A stretch of DNA of 64,000 nucleotides from Microvirga sp. TS319 (GTDB lineage Bacteria; Pseudomonadota; Alphaproteobacteria; Rhizobiales; Beijerinckiaceae). The stretch covers positions 789,501 to 853,500 of the forward strand of contig NZ_JBGGGT010000001.1 in NCBI RefSeq assembly GCF_041276405.1, in the 5' to 3' direction. Positions 52,611-61,253 of the stretch are shown here, piece by piece. Position numbers and translations under genes: made by a program. Positions within the stretch are counted from its first letter, which is position 1. Every line of letters starts with the position of its first letter. The notes below the pieces were generated by a model. It worked only from the letters and a program-made list of their open reading frames with translations, was not told the DNA's origin and did not search any database.

Positions 52611-53780
52611 TCAGCCGGCGGCAACGACCTTACCGATTGTCGAGGCCAGGATCTGGGCACGCTGGAGGAGTGTCGGCAACTCTATATACTCCTCAGCCGT
52701 ATGCGCTTTGCCGCCAACCGGTCCTACGCCACAGATCGTCGGCGCCCCGACGCTCGCGGTAAAGCCGGAGTCAGCGCATCCGCCTGTAAATTCACCCTTT
52801 ATGGAAACGCCATGCTCTTCGGCGGTCCCGAGATATTGGGATGCCAGCATGTCACTTTCCGCGGTTGGCACGAGAGCGAGAAAGTTGCTTTTGCCAGTCA
52901 AGGTCGATGTCGTGCCTGGAACGACCGACCGAGCGACCAGAGCCTCAACCGCCTTGCTGACGGCATCACGCTGATCATTCGTTATGAACCGTAGTTCAAA
53001 CTCGGCACTCGCATGAGGGGCGGTCGTGTTCACCGACTGACCGCCCGACACGATCCCGACATTGACCGTGATGCCATCGTCGACCCGAGACAGGTCATGT
53101 AAGGCAACGATCTTGTGTCCAAGCTCTGCAATGGCGTTCACGCCCTCAGTGAAGTTCACCCCGGAATGAGCGGCCTTTCCGGTGATGTCCAGGCGAGAGT
53201 ACAGCATGCCCTTGCGGCTGGTCACGATGTTGCCTGACGCTCGCCCTGGCTCCGCATTGAACACGGCAAGGGCACTCCTTGCTTCCGCCATGATGGCTTC
53301 ACGCGATGCGTTGGAGCCGATCTCCTCATCGCCAGTCATCAGCATGACAAGCGGCGTTTCAGGAGAAAAGCGCTTGAATGCGGCCAGCACAAAGGCATTC
53401 ATCACGAGCCCTGCCTTCATGTCCGCCACACCGGGGCCGTATGCCCTGCCATTCTCAATCTTGAATGGCCGGCGTGAGGCTTCTCCTTTCGGGAAAACCG
53501 TGTCACGATGACCCAACAAGAGGATATTGTGGCGCTGCCCATTTCGACGGACGCCCCCGAGGTCCGCACGGAGAATGTCGCCAAACTCAGCATTCGGCGT
53601 CACCGACGTCTCGATACCGTGCTCAGAGAGGAAGCTCGTAAGCCGGGCCCCGACATCATCGACTCCGGCCTTGTCATAGGAACCGGAGTCGATGTTGACC
53701 AAGTCTGATAGAAGCCTGACCATGGCCTCCTGCTGCTCTTCAAGCCAGCGGGAAATCGGCTCCGAATTATGCATACGCAT
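52611..53780 (-). CDS. M20 family metallopeptidase (glutamate carboxypeptidase-like, module E)
   Basis: 389 residues. Zinc ligand motifs LLGHRDTVFP, GPGVADMKAG, MTGDEEIGS, AEPGRAS and GGKAHTAEEYIEL, in order, match the CPG2/carboxypeptidase G2 branch. The dimerisation domain (about 190-300) has KAAHSGVNFTEGVNAI. No signal peptide, so it is cytoplasmic. It would hydrolyse an amide or peptide bond next to a carboxylate, possibly the half-amide made by the NodB-fold hydrolase encoded just upstream (62-nt gap). No strong ribosome binding site is seen before the ATG at 53780. Confidence 0.9.
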   Translation of the reverse strand: MRMHNSEPISRWLEEQQEAMVRLLSDLVNIDSGSYDKAGVDDVGARLTSFLSEHGIETSVTPNAEFGDILRADLGGVRRNGQRHNILLLGHRDTVFPKGEASRRPFKIENGRAYGPGVADMKAGLVMNAFVLAAFKRFSPETPLVMLMTGDEEIGSNASREAIMAEARSALAVFNAEPGRASGNIVTSRKGMLYSRLDITGKAAHSGVNFTEGVNAIAELGHKIVALHDLSRVDDGITVNVGIVSGGQSVNTTAPHASAEFELRFITNDQRDAVSKAVEALVARSVVPGTTSTLTGKSNFLALVPTAESDMLASQYLGTAEEHGVSIKGEFTGGCADSGFTASVGAPTICGVGPVGGKAHTAEEYIELPTLLQRAQILASTIGKVVAAG

Positions 53781-53842
53781 GGCAGTTTGCGCCTTCCAGT
53801 CTTAGTTATCCGTCCGTTGCGATCGCTTCAGGAGAGTGCCTC

Positions 53843-54745
53843 CTATTCGGAGGCGTTTTCCTTCACGAAGGCGGCAATCTCGGCATGCGTTGCAAACCAC
53901 ACATCGCCTTTGGCCTTTGCGTGCCTGATGACCTCCTCGAGGATCCAGATACGCGAGCGGGGCGTAATGATGTGCGGGTGCATTGTCAGCTGGAACAAGC
54001 CACCAGCTTCATAGGCGGCGTCGAGTTCTCGCAAGAAGATGTCGAGCACATCCTTCGGCGGCGTATAGGGCCTTAATGACTGGAACCGGTGCATCATGAA
54101 GTAGACAGCATCGTCCCGGATCCATTCGACAGGCAATTCGACGATGCCGGTGGGCTCTCCATCAAGGAGGAGTTCATAGCAGTCTTCGTCGGCCATCAGT
54201 GACGAGTCGTAGAGAAGCCCGAGCTCTGCCTCAATGCGCAACGTGTTTGGGCTGAAATCCCACGATGGGGTGCGAAGGCCAACCGGTCGGATGCCGGTAA
54301 TTTTCTCCAGCGTGTCAGCCGAGCGGAACATCAAATCACGCTCTGCCTCGTACGGAAGCACAGAGTTCAGCTCATGGATCCAACCGTGGATGCCGATCTC
54401 GTGTCCTTCAGACACGACCTGCCGCTGCTCATCCTCGTGCAGCAGGGCGGCCACGGCTGGAACATAGAAGCTCGCCTTGATGTCGTGACGGCGCAGAATA
54501 TCCAGGATGCGGGGCATGCCGACCCGGTTCCCATATTGCCCCCAGGCCATGCGACCGATCGATTTCCCGCCTTCGCGGAGTTCATTTGTTTCGTGATCCG
54601 AGTCGAATGACAGTGCTACCGCCCATCTGGCACCATTCTTCCACTTCGCCGGTGCAAGCCGCCGTCCGGCCCGTACCTGATTGACCAGCCCGCGCCAGTG
54701 CTTCTCCTCCCACTGCCACGGCTCTTGCGCTTGATTGGTTGTCAT
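53843..54745 (-). CDS. Polysaccharide deacetylase (NodB-fold) family hydrolase, imidase-like
   Basis: 300 residues from the ATG at 54745, which has GGAG at a good distance; the ATG 21 nt earlier lacks one. Metal motifs are SFDSDHET (the Asp pair of NodB motif 1) and GIHGWIHE (HxxxH of motif 2); GLRTPSWDFS and LTMHPHIITPR supply later motifs. There is no signal peptide or carbohydrate-binding domain. This cytoplasmic branch includes cyclic imide hydrolases and PuuE allantoinases rather than cell-wall enzymes. Neighbouring M20 peptidase, SDR and Old Yellow Enzyme genes support a small-molecule amide or imide role. The reaction is inferred. Confidence 0.82.
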   Translation of the reverse strand: MTTNQAQEPWQWEEKHWRGLVNQVRAGRRLAPAKWKNGARWAVALSFDSDHETNELREGGKSIGRMAWGQYGNRVGMPRILDILRRHDIKASFYVPAVAALLHEDEQRQVVSEGHEIGIHGWIHELNSVLPYEAERDLMFRSADTLEKITGIRPVGLRTPSWDFSPNTLRIEAELGLLYDSSLMADEDCYELLLDGEPTGIVELPVEWIRDDAVYFMMHRFQSLRPYTPPKDVLDIFLRELDAAYEAGGLFQLTMHPHIITPRSRIWILEEVIRHAKAKGDVWFATHAEIAAFVKENASE

Positions 54746-54777
54746 CGATATTCTCCGCTCTTCCAACTCAGTCAGGC

Positions 54778-55521
54778 TTACCGCCCGCCGTCGACAGACA
54801 AGATCTGACCATTGACGAAGCTGGCCAGGTCAGACGCAAGAAACATAGTTACTTTTGCGATTTCCTCGGGAGTGCCGAGGCGCTTGAGCGCAACACTGTC
54901 AACGATCTGGCGTTGCTTCTCAGGGCTGTAGGAAGCCCACTGCCGCGCAGTCGCCGGATTGGTCTGGACAAAACCCGGGGCCACGCTGTTGACCCGGATT
55001 CCGTGCGGGCCAAGCTCGTGCGCCAACTGCCTGGTCAGGCCGAGCACAGCGTGTTTGGCAGAGCAATAGGCCTGCACGCCCGTGAGTGACGCCTGCAGGG
55101 CCGCACCTGACGAGATCGTCACGATGGCACCCTTGCCGGCGCGTTTCATGGCGGGAGCCGCCGCTCTGCACAGAGTAAAAGTCGACCCGAGATTGATTTC
55201 GATCACTCGGTTCCAGTCCTCGTCGTTCACGTCCTCGAGTGGGCGATGCGCCTGTCCGGCGACGCCGCCCGCATTGCAAACGAGGATGTCGATGGGACTG
55301 CCGGTTTCATTCTCGATCGATGCGATCCACTGCGCGCCAGCCGGTCTGTTCAGCAGATCGACCTTCGCCATTGTGATGGGAGCGCCATTGTCTGGGGCAT
55401 CGAGGATATCGCAACCGTACACGCGAGCGCCTGCAGCCGCAAAACTGGCACCGATTGCCCGACCGAATCCGAGGGCGGCACCACTGACGGCAACTGTCTT
55501 CCCTGTAAAATCCAAGGTCAT
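54778..55521 (-). CDS. SDR family oxidoreductase (module E)
   Basis: 247 residues. VSGAALGFGRAIGASF is the cofactor motif, CNAGGVAGQ the NNAG motif, ISSGAAL and YCSAKHAVLG the catalytic Ser, Tyr and Lys, and ILSVDGG the C-terminus. The ATG at 55521 overlaps the stop of the ketopantoate-reductase-like gene in ATGA, so translation is coupled. It likely oxidises or reduces a pathway hydroxy/keto compound. Confidence 0.9.
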   Translation of the reverse strand: MTLDFTGKTVAVSGAALGFGRAIGASFAAAGARVYGCDILDAPDNGAPITMAKVDLLNRPAGAQWIASIENETGSPIDILVCNAGGVAGQAHRPLEDVNDEDWNRVIEINLGSTFTLCRAAAPAMKRAGKGAIVTISSGAALQASLTGVQAYCSAKHAVLGLTRQLAHELGPHGIRVNSVAPGFVQTNPATARQWASYSPEKQRQIVDSVALKRLGTPEEIAKVTMFLASDLASFVNGQILSVDGGR

Positions 55522-56537
55522 TTCTTCAGAAGCTCCGTGAGATTGGTGTCGGAGAGGTCGCGCTGGTTCTGCTCAATCTCGTGGATCATCGCAATCAGGC
55601 GTTCCAATGTCGGGCAGGAGAGCCCATGTTTGCGACCGATCTCGACGATGGGAAGCAACTGCATGTCGACCTCGGTCCGACGCTTGCGGATCGCGAGGTC
55701 GCGCCAAACACCGGAATGGGTCTTTGCGTTGGGGCGGTTGAATGCCACCATTGCGGCGACGCTCGCCTTGGCTGCCTCCTCAGTGCCGCCCTTTCCGAAG
55801 GCATTGGGATCGAAGCCGTTAAAGCCGCGGGGCTCGACCCGTTCAGCCCGAGCAACATTGACGATCTCGCCCGCCAACTCGCGCCAGAGAGGCAGCAGTT
55901 CCGGCCGTTCCAGGCAATCAGCAATCCCGAGGTTTCCAACTGCCTGCGCAAACAGCAGCGACCCATAGGCAAGCTTACCCCACAGATACGACCAGATGTT
56001 ATCGGTTTGAATGGCATCCGGCTCGAAGGTGCGCAGATCCTCGAGGACATCGTTCAGGCGCGGTGTCATCCGGCCATCAATCTCTCCCGTGACAACTGCG
56101 GCCCTATTCCCGAAGTGGACCTCGCCTGGACCGATCCAGTCCGCTCCGAAATTGATGAATGCGCCTACGGTGCGGTTGGTCCCAACGACCTCGGCAATCG
56201 TCTTCTCGCACAGGCCGTTCTGCAACGAGACGACAAACCCATCCTCGGCCAGATGCGGCAGCAGAGCACGGCAGGCCTGCTCCGTGTGCTGGGCTTTAAC
56301 AGCGAGATAGATCCGTTTCCAGATCCCCTTGAGCTCCTCCGGAAGGAAAGCCGGGGCTTTTACCACCATCGGATCGACTGGGCCGGTGATCCGAAGCCCG
56401 CGCTCCGGATCACGAATAGCCTCCACATGTTCCGGCACCACATCGACGAATGTAACGTCCCGGCCGGCCCGGACGAGGGCTGCTCCGAAGGTTCCTCCGA
56501 TCGCGCCGGCACCCCAGACCAGAATAGGTTCTGACAT
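55518..56537 (-). CDS. Ketopantoate reductase family protein (ApbA/PanE-like)
   Basis: 339 residues from the ATG at 56537 (AAAGGA upstream). NAD(P)-binding motif VWGAGAIGGTFGAALVRAG at the start; LAVKAQHTEQACRALLPHL and VSLQNGLCEK are family blocks; the C-terminal domain includes KLAYGSLLFAQAVGNLGI, with the conserved catalytic Lys. At 339 residues it is longer than housekeeping PanE (about 300), and the catabolic setting suggests reduction of another 2-keto or beta-hydroxy acid. It follows the permease gene by 24 nt and overlaps the SDR gene by 4 nt. Confidence 0.88.
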   Translation of the reverse strand: MSEPILVWGAGAIGGTFGAALVRAGRDVTFVDVVPEHVEAIRDPERGLRITGPVDPMVVKAPAFLPEELKGIWKRIYLAVKAQHTEQACRALLPHLAEDGFVVSLQNGLCEKTIAEVVGTNRTVGAFINFGADWIGPGEVHFGNRAAVVTGEIDGRMTPRLNDVLEDLRTFEPDAIQTDNIWSYLWGKLAYGSLLFAQAVGNLGIADCLERPELLPLWRELAGEIVNVARAERVEPRGFNGFDPNAFGKGGTEEAAKASVAAMVAFNRPNAKTHSGVWRDLAIRKRRTEVDMQLLPIVEIGRKHGLSCPTLERLIAMIHEIEQNQRDLSDTNLTELLKK

Positions 56538-56561
56538 TATCAAATCCTTTAAAAATCGTGA

Positions 56562-57866
56562 TTAGCGCAGTTTCTCGTGCGCGGTTTCACGGAAGTTCCA
56601 GATCACCGCGCCCGACACGATGCCGGCGATGATCAGGTAATAGGTGGGCGAGATCGGAGAGTTCGTCGCACTGATCAGCCAGGTGGAGATGAACGGCGCA
56701 AATCCGCCGAAGATCGCAGTCGAGAGACTGTATCCGGTCGACATCAGAGTTGTTCTCGAATGGGTCGGGAACAGCTCAGAGAGGGCGGAGGGACCTGCGC
56801 CCGAGAAGGCCGCAATGAAGAGGTTGAACAAGATCTGGATCGAAACGATGGTCGCAAGCGACGCGTTCGCCAGGATCACGGAGAAGAGCGGGTAGGGCAG
56901 GACAATGAATGCCGCACAGCAAGCAAGAAGCAGAGGCTTACGGCCGATCCTGTCTGACAAGTGTCCAAAGAAGGGAGTGGCAATGACGAGAACCGTCAGA
57001 GCGATCGCATTTCCCCACAATGCTTGCGTCTGCGTAATTCCAGCATGCTTGGTCAGGAAGGTCGGCATATAGCTCAGCATGATGTAATAGGACACTGTCC
57101 AGATGATCGTGAATCCGAACGCTTTTGCCATCATGCCGACGGCGGATCCGTGTTCGGCAGATGACTCCTTAGGCTTCTTTTGAGCAGCTTCGTACGCTGG
57201 CGTCTCCTCAAGATTCCTCCGCATATAGAAACCGATAGGAAGAAGAACGCCACCCAGCAGGAACGGGACTCGCCATGCCCATTCGCTCATCTGCTCGGTT
57301 GTGAATGCCGCCGTCACGAGAGCGACGACTATGCTACCCAGAAGGTTCGAAGCGGCAATAGAAGCCTGTCCAATGCCGCCGAACAGACCACGTCGTCCTT
57401 CAGGGGCGGATTCGACAATGAACGCTGTTGCGCCACCCCATTCGCCACCCGCAGCAAGGCCCTGGATCAGGCGCATGCCGACAAGGAGAATGGGTGCCAA
57501 GATACCGATCGTTGCGAATGTCGGCAGAAGGCCGATGCCGACCGTGCCCAACGCCATCCCGAAGATAGTGATCAGGAGAGCGACCTTACGACCCTTGACG
57601 TCGCCGATGCGGCCGATGATGGCACCACCCAACGGGCGCGCAAGGAACCCGATGCCAAAGGCGGCAAATGACGCGAGAAGGGCTGCGACCTCACTCTCGT
57701 TGGGGAAGAATTTCGTTGCGATCGTCCCTGCAAGGAACGCGTAAACGACAAAGTCATAGTATTCCAGGACGTTGCCGATTGAGGCCGCCATCAACTGACG
57801 ACGGCGTGTAGCAAATGACATTTGCGGAACAGCGTCAGCCGCCCCGACAGTGGCTTGATTGAGCAC
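56562..57866 (-). CDS. MFS transporter, metabolite:H+ symporter (MHS) family
   Basis: 434 residues from the GTG at 57866, which has GAGGAGAGAG at a good distance and leaves 23 nt after the regulator's stop; an ATG frame to 57944 would overlap the regulator. Twelve membrane segments. RRQLMAASIGNVLEYYDFVVYAFLAGTIATKFFP is the MHS start and RPLGGAIIGRIGDVKGRKVALLI the signature loop between segments 2 and 3; GGEWGGATAFIVESAPEGRRG is the second. GHLSDRIGRKPLLL is the loop 8-9 copy. It imports an organic acid such as a dicarboxylate or shikimate-like compound with protons. Confidence 0.92.
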   Translation of the reverse strand: MLNQATVGAADAVPQMSFATRRRQLMAASIGNVLEYYDFVVYAFLAGTIATKFFPNESEVAALLASFAAFGIGFLARPLGGAIIGRIGDVKGRKVALLITIFGMALGTVGIGLLPTFATIGILAPILLVGMRLIQGLAAGGEWGGATAFIVESAPEGRRGLFGGIGQASIAASNLLGSIVVALVTAAFTTEQMSEWAWRVPFLLGGVLLPIGFYMRRNLEETPAYEAAQKKPKESSAEHGSAVGMMAKAFGFTIIWTVSYYIMLSYMPTFLTKHAGITQTQALWGNAIALTVLVIATPFFGHLSDRIGRKPLLLACCAAFIVLPYPLFSVILANASLATIVSIQILFNLFIAAFSGAGPSALSELFPTHSRTTLMSTGYSLSTAIFGGFAPFISTWLISATNSPISPTYYLIIAGIVSGAVIWNFRETAHEKLR

Positions 57867-57889
57867 TCGTTCTCTCTCCTCAGGAAATG

Positions 57890-58657
57890 CTAGCTTGCGG
57901 ATTTGTGATTGATCGCGTTCGTCACCTGTTCGGCAGACTGACACAGGCGCTGAATGACCATGTCGCGTTTGTCGTGGAACCGACTGGTGACGGCGCCGAC
58001 ATCGAGCATTGCCAGGATCTGCCGGTTCTGATCGAAGATGGGTGCCGCGATGCCGGTACCGCCGGAGGCAAATTCCTCTTCGACGATCGCGTACCCCTGA
58101 TCATGGGTCCGCTTGATGATTTGCCGCAGCTCGTCGATGTTCGTCACGGTCTTCGGTGTGCGCTTTACGAGCGGCCATGCCGACAGCATGGAATCGACCT
58201 GCTGCACCGGTGAGTAGGCCATCAGGACACGGCCCATGGCCGTGCAGTAGGGCGCGATTTCAACCGATATATCATGGTCGTAGTGAACGATCTGATCTGA
58301 CACGACCTTGGCGATCGTCTTGATGCCCATAGCTCCACTGACCCCAAGCAGGACAGTCTCTCCAACTGCACGGCATAGGTCGCCCATGATCGGCTCGGCG
58401 ATCGCCATCAGTCTCGTCAAACGGTGGCCGCCCCATCCGAAGCCGTACTTGGCAAACGCATTGTTCAAGCGGTAGCGGTCGTCGCTGTCCTTAATTGCGT
58501 AGCCACGACTCGCGACAGTGCGCAACAGCATGAGCGTGCTGCTCTTGGGCATACCAAGCGAACTCACACATTCGCTCAATGTGGCCCCGTCAGGAGTCCC
58601 CGCGAGATATTCGAGAATGTCGAGGACGCGAGCCGCGGACCGGACAGTGTCGGACAT
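57890..58657 (-). CDS. IclR family transcriptional regulator (module E)
   Basis: 255 residues. Winged helix-turn-helix about 5-65: AARVLDILEYLAGTPDGATLSECVSSLGMPKSSTLMLLRTVASRGYAI. Effector domain from about 80, with VGETVLLGVSGAMGIKTIAKVVS, APYCTAMGRVLMAYSP and the family signature GYAIVEEEFASGGTGIAAPIFDQ. It is the first gene of the leftward module E run and probably autoregulates it. The upstream gap (58658-58840) shows no clear operator. Confidence 0.9.
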   Translation of the reverse strand: MSDTVRSAARVLDILEYLAGTPDGATLSECVSSLGMPKSSTLMLLRTVASRGYAIKDSDDRYRLNNAFAKYGFGWGGHRLTRLMAIAEPIMGDLCRAVGETVLLGVSGAMGIKTIAKVVSDQIVHYDHDISVEIAPYCTAMGRVLMAYSPVQQVDSMLSAWPLVKRTPKTVTNIDELRQIIKRTHDQGYAIVEEEFASGGTGIAAPIFDQNRQILAMLDVGAVTSRFHDKRDMVIQRLCQSAEQVTNAINHKSAS

Positions 58658-58840
58658 ATATATGAACCCTGGTCACGATGCTGAACAACCTGCCCCGATA
58701 TGCTGAGTTGTCCAATTCGACTTTAGTTGATCCCTCGGGCGATCGACTTGGACGGCGTGAGGTTTTGTGGGGCAACAATGTCGCCCTTCGTATCGCGTTA
58801 TGCTGTTCGGTCACTGGTTGGGCTTGATCACAGCCCTGTG

Positions 58841-59128
58841 GACTTTGTTGCTTTAACTTGGGCCGGGCAAAGGGAGATCTTGCGACCGGGTCACTCAGGC
58901 TGCCAGGCCGAAGAACGGGTTGATGAAGTGGATCTCGCCTATCGTGCCGGACTGTGTCAGGACGCGCTGGCCGTGATGGATCATCCGCATCACCTCGACG
59001 CCTGGGATCGTCGCGTTGGCTGTTTTCAGCTTCTGAAATCCATGTGTTGGTCGGATCACGCCCTTGAGCGCGCGGTGATCCGCCTTGATGATATTGTCAT
59101 CGGGCATGAATAGGCGCGACACCTCCAT
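58841..59128 (-). pseudogene. IS6-family transposase remnant (C-terminal part with terminal repeat)
   Basis: Read leftwards: DDNIIKADHRALKGVIRP holds the last DDE-domain Glu equivalent (here as Ala-Asp-His pattern), followed by FQKLKTANATIPGVEVMRMIHHGQRV and the tail GEIHFINPFFGLAA, the C-terminus of this transposase type. GACTTTGTTGC at 58841-58851, at the outer edge, matches GGCTTTGTTGC of the remnant at 10290-10749 with one mismatch and is its terminal repeat. The N-terminal two thirds are missing. Confidence 0.75.
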
Positions 59129-59489
59129 TCAGGTGTCTGAAGGCTGACGGATCAAGTATCCTCGGCGCGCCGGGACAGGGATGTCAGGGGATGTGTCGCA
59201 AACCCAAAGCAGGGTGAGAAAGTAGCAGATGTGGGTGATCCGCTCATGCGGTGTGTAGGTCAAACTGCTCGGCTAGTGACGGCTGCCGATTGTAGGCGTA
59301 ATTCAAACTCTGGTCGCAGGGCAGGGTCCTCGAAAGGCCGCAGGACTTCTGCCCCGTAGCCAAGGAGTCGATCGCGCGGTGAACAGGCGCGGGATCTCCT
59401 ACGGTGCCGTAGAGTTACCCTTTCTCAATACCGTTGGGGCAGGCGCCTAGGGATGGCGATTCCCTTACCCGGGCCGAGCTGATGTTTCC
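59129..59489. other. Gap without recognisable feature
   Basis: 361 nt between the IS6 remnant and the end of the small hydrophobic protein gene. No family-like frame or repeat was seen. Confidence 0.45.
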
Positions 59490-59753
59490 CTAGGGCAGTG
59501 AACGCTCAGGAGCATCTTTGGCGGGCTCCTGAGCCTCAAGCTCGGCCCGTGCCTCGCTTACCAGATCCGCGATCGTCTCGCCTGTTTCTCGATAGAGCAC
59601 GATCCCGGATTCGAGCACCAGTCTTGCCACCGGCCGAATGACCCGACCCATCGCTGGCAGCAGAACAGGCGCGAGGAGCAGCGCCCCCACTCCGGTGACG
59701 AGACCCGCTCCGGATCCATTCATCCCTTTGAGCATGTCGTCGTATAAAGCCAT
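59490..59753 (-). CDS. Small hydrophobic protein, DUF5132-like
   Basis: 87 residues. LVTGVGALLLAPVLLPAMGRVIRPVARLVLESGIVLYRETGETIADLVSEARAEL: a glycine-rich hydrophobic segment (about 17-38) leading to an amphipathic helix and an acidic tail. This order resembles the DUF5132 group of small membrane-associated proteins, but the match is by eye only. A ribosome binding site GGAGAA precedes the ATG at 59753. It lies 12 nt after the stop of a second protein of the same kind, so the two genes form a pair. Confidence 0.6.
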   Translation of the reverse strand: MALYDDMLKGMNGSGAGLVTGVGALLLAPVLLPAMGRVIRPVARLVLESGIVLYRETGETIADLVSEARAELEAQEPAKDAPERSLP

Positions 59754-59765
59754 CAGCCGTTCTCC

Positions 59766-60245
59766 TCAATGTGAGACTCGTTCAGCCTGAGATTTGTCGT
59801 CAAGTCTCGTGGCGATCCTCTCCCAAGCCTTTCGCGGCTCGCCCGAGGCCGCTACGTGTCGGCGCGATACTGCGCGGCGAAGGCAGGAAAGGTGGCGCTC
59901 ATACCGCGCCTGACAGTCACGCTCGCCCCAGCCCAAGCGGTTTGAGCGTGCGCGCGCCTTCCCTTCATAGGCGGTGATGATCCCGGCGACTGCGTCGTCA
60001 CGCTCCTTCGGTGTGCCATGAGCGACGGCATCGGCCAGCTGATCGATTGCCTTCTCGGCAATGTGACTGATGATGTCACCCTCAGCCCCACCCTCAGCGT
60101 CGAAAAAAAGTTTGGCGCCTGCTTTAACGGCGGTGGCCCATTGCGGCCGCAGTGATGGGAGCACGACGGGCACGGCGAGTGCGACCAAGCCGAGCCCAAG
60201 GATAGGGCCGGGATGCGTTTTCAGGATATTCTCAACGAATGCCAT
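59766..60245 (-). CDS. Hydrophobic-headed protein of unknown function, partner of the DUF5132-like gene
   Basis: 159 residues from the ATG at 60245, preceded by GGGAGG; a longer frame to 60311 has no such site. Residues about 10-36 (HPGPILGLGLVALAVPVVLPSLRPQW) form a hydrophobic head like that of the neighbouring protein, and AVKAGAKLFFDAEG resembles its continuation. The C-terminal half is basic and Arg-rich with two Cys, and looks soluble. The shared head, order and 12-nt spacing imply a common job at the membrane. No family is recognised. Confidence 0.55.
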   Translation of the reverse strand: MAFVENILKTHPGPILGLGLVALAVPVVLPSLRPQWATAVKAGAKLFFDAEGGAEGDIISHIAEKAIDQLADAVAHGTPKERDDAVAGIITAYEGKARARSNRLGWGERDCQARYERHLSCLRRAVSRRHVAASGEPRKAWERIATRLDDKSQAERVSH

Positions 60246-60895
60246 GGCGACCTCCCTGGGCTTCGCAACCCAAGACACACAAACCGCCCTTTGCGCGCTC
60301 TTCCGAGGCATTCCGGCATCGGGGCGCTGTGGGCATAAGTCCGAGATGAGGACTCATGACAGCCCCAATGCGGTGACACCGAACGATCACGCAGCTTGCC
60401 TTGCTCATCAAAAGAGCTCCTGCTGGCGGATCACGTTCCCGGCTCGATCTAACGACTATGCCTTTTCCATGATGCATTAACACCAGATTACAACGCACGG
60501 GGCATGCTCTTGGTCCCGGTCAGCCGGTTTATGAGTGCACGCGTTCGGCAGGGGCTGTGTGGGAGTGGGCCAGGCGTTAGACTGTCGCGAGCTTGTCACC
60601 GGTTAAGTCCCGTAAGCAGACCGATGCCATGGGCCGCTTCCCGCCACCAGGTTAGCAAGTCGTGATTGGAACCCTCAACCTGCCGGATCCACCACCTCGA
60701 CCATTCACAAACCGGATTGGAGCATCGCGAAGCTAGAGCATCTTGCGAAGAAGTGGGAATCGGTTCTTCGCGAAGAGCGATGCGTCATCTAAAAAGAGAG
60801 AGCAAGCATTCTGATCCCGTCAGAATGCTTGCTCTAGCCTCGGGATGCAATTGACAGCTTAGCCATCAACCACTATCTGCGCGCCTTCTTCGTGT
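60246..60895. other. Gap with palindromic repeats ahead of the tRNA cluster
   Basis: 650 nt with no supported gene. Repeat copy 10 occupies 60733-60837. The rest, including 60246-60720, shows no recognisable feature. Confidence 0.5.
60733..60837. repeat. Dispersed palindromic repeat, copy 10 (standard unit plus long hairpin)
   Basis: A standard unit from CTAGAGCATC to GAGCGATGCG is followed by a perfect hairpin: AGAGCAAGCATTCTGA (60799-60814), loop TCCCG, TCAGAATGCTTGCTCT (60820-60835). Both ends are CTAG. It is the mirror image of copy 2 at 8090-8210. Confidence 0.8.
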
Positions 60896-60970
60896 TCCGG
60901 CGTGGCGCAGCGGTAGCGCAGCGGACTGTTAATCCGTTGGTCGTAGGTTCGAATCCTACCGCCGGAGCCA
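60896..60970 (+). tRNA. tRNA-Asn (anticodon GTT)
   Basis: Acceptor arms TCCGGCG and CGCCGGA pair fully; anticodon loop CTGTTAA gives GTT; the T arm reads TAGGTTCGAATCCTA. CCA is encoded (60968-60970). Confidence 0.95.
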
Positions 60971-60984
60971 CGAAGACAAGTTGT

Positions 60985-61059
<75 letters not shown>

Positions 61060-61071
61060 TCCGTTATGCAC

Positions 61072-61148
61072 GCGGGCGTAGCTCAGTCGGTTAGAGTGCC
61101 GGCCTGTCACGCCGGAGGTCGCGGGTTCGAGCCCCGTCGCCCGCGCCA
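61072..61148 (+). tRNA. tRNA-Asp (anticodon GTC)
   Basis: Acceptor arms GCGGGCG and CGCCCGC; anticodon stem CCGGC/GCCGG with loop CTGTCAC gives GTC; T arm GCGGGTTCGAGCCCCGT; CCA encoded at 61146-61148. It is 12 nt after tRNA-Thr, so the three tRNAs are probably one transcript. Confidence 0.95.
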
Positions 61149-61253
61149 AGACACGAGCGATGGCGCCGATGGCGCCGCACATCTTTGACCGATCGGATTG
61201 GATCCGTCGCAAACCTTTTGTTCCAAAGTTCCGGCTACTGTTCCCTGGGCTCA

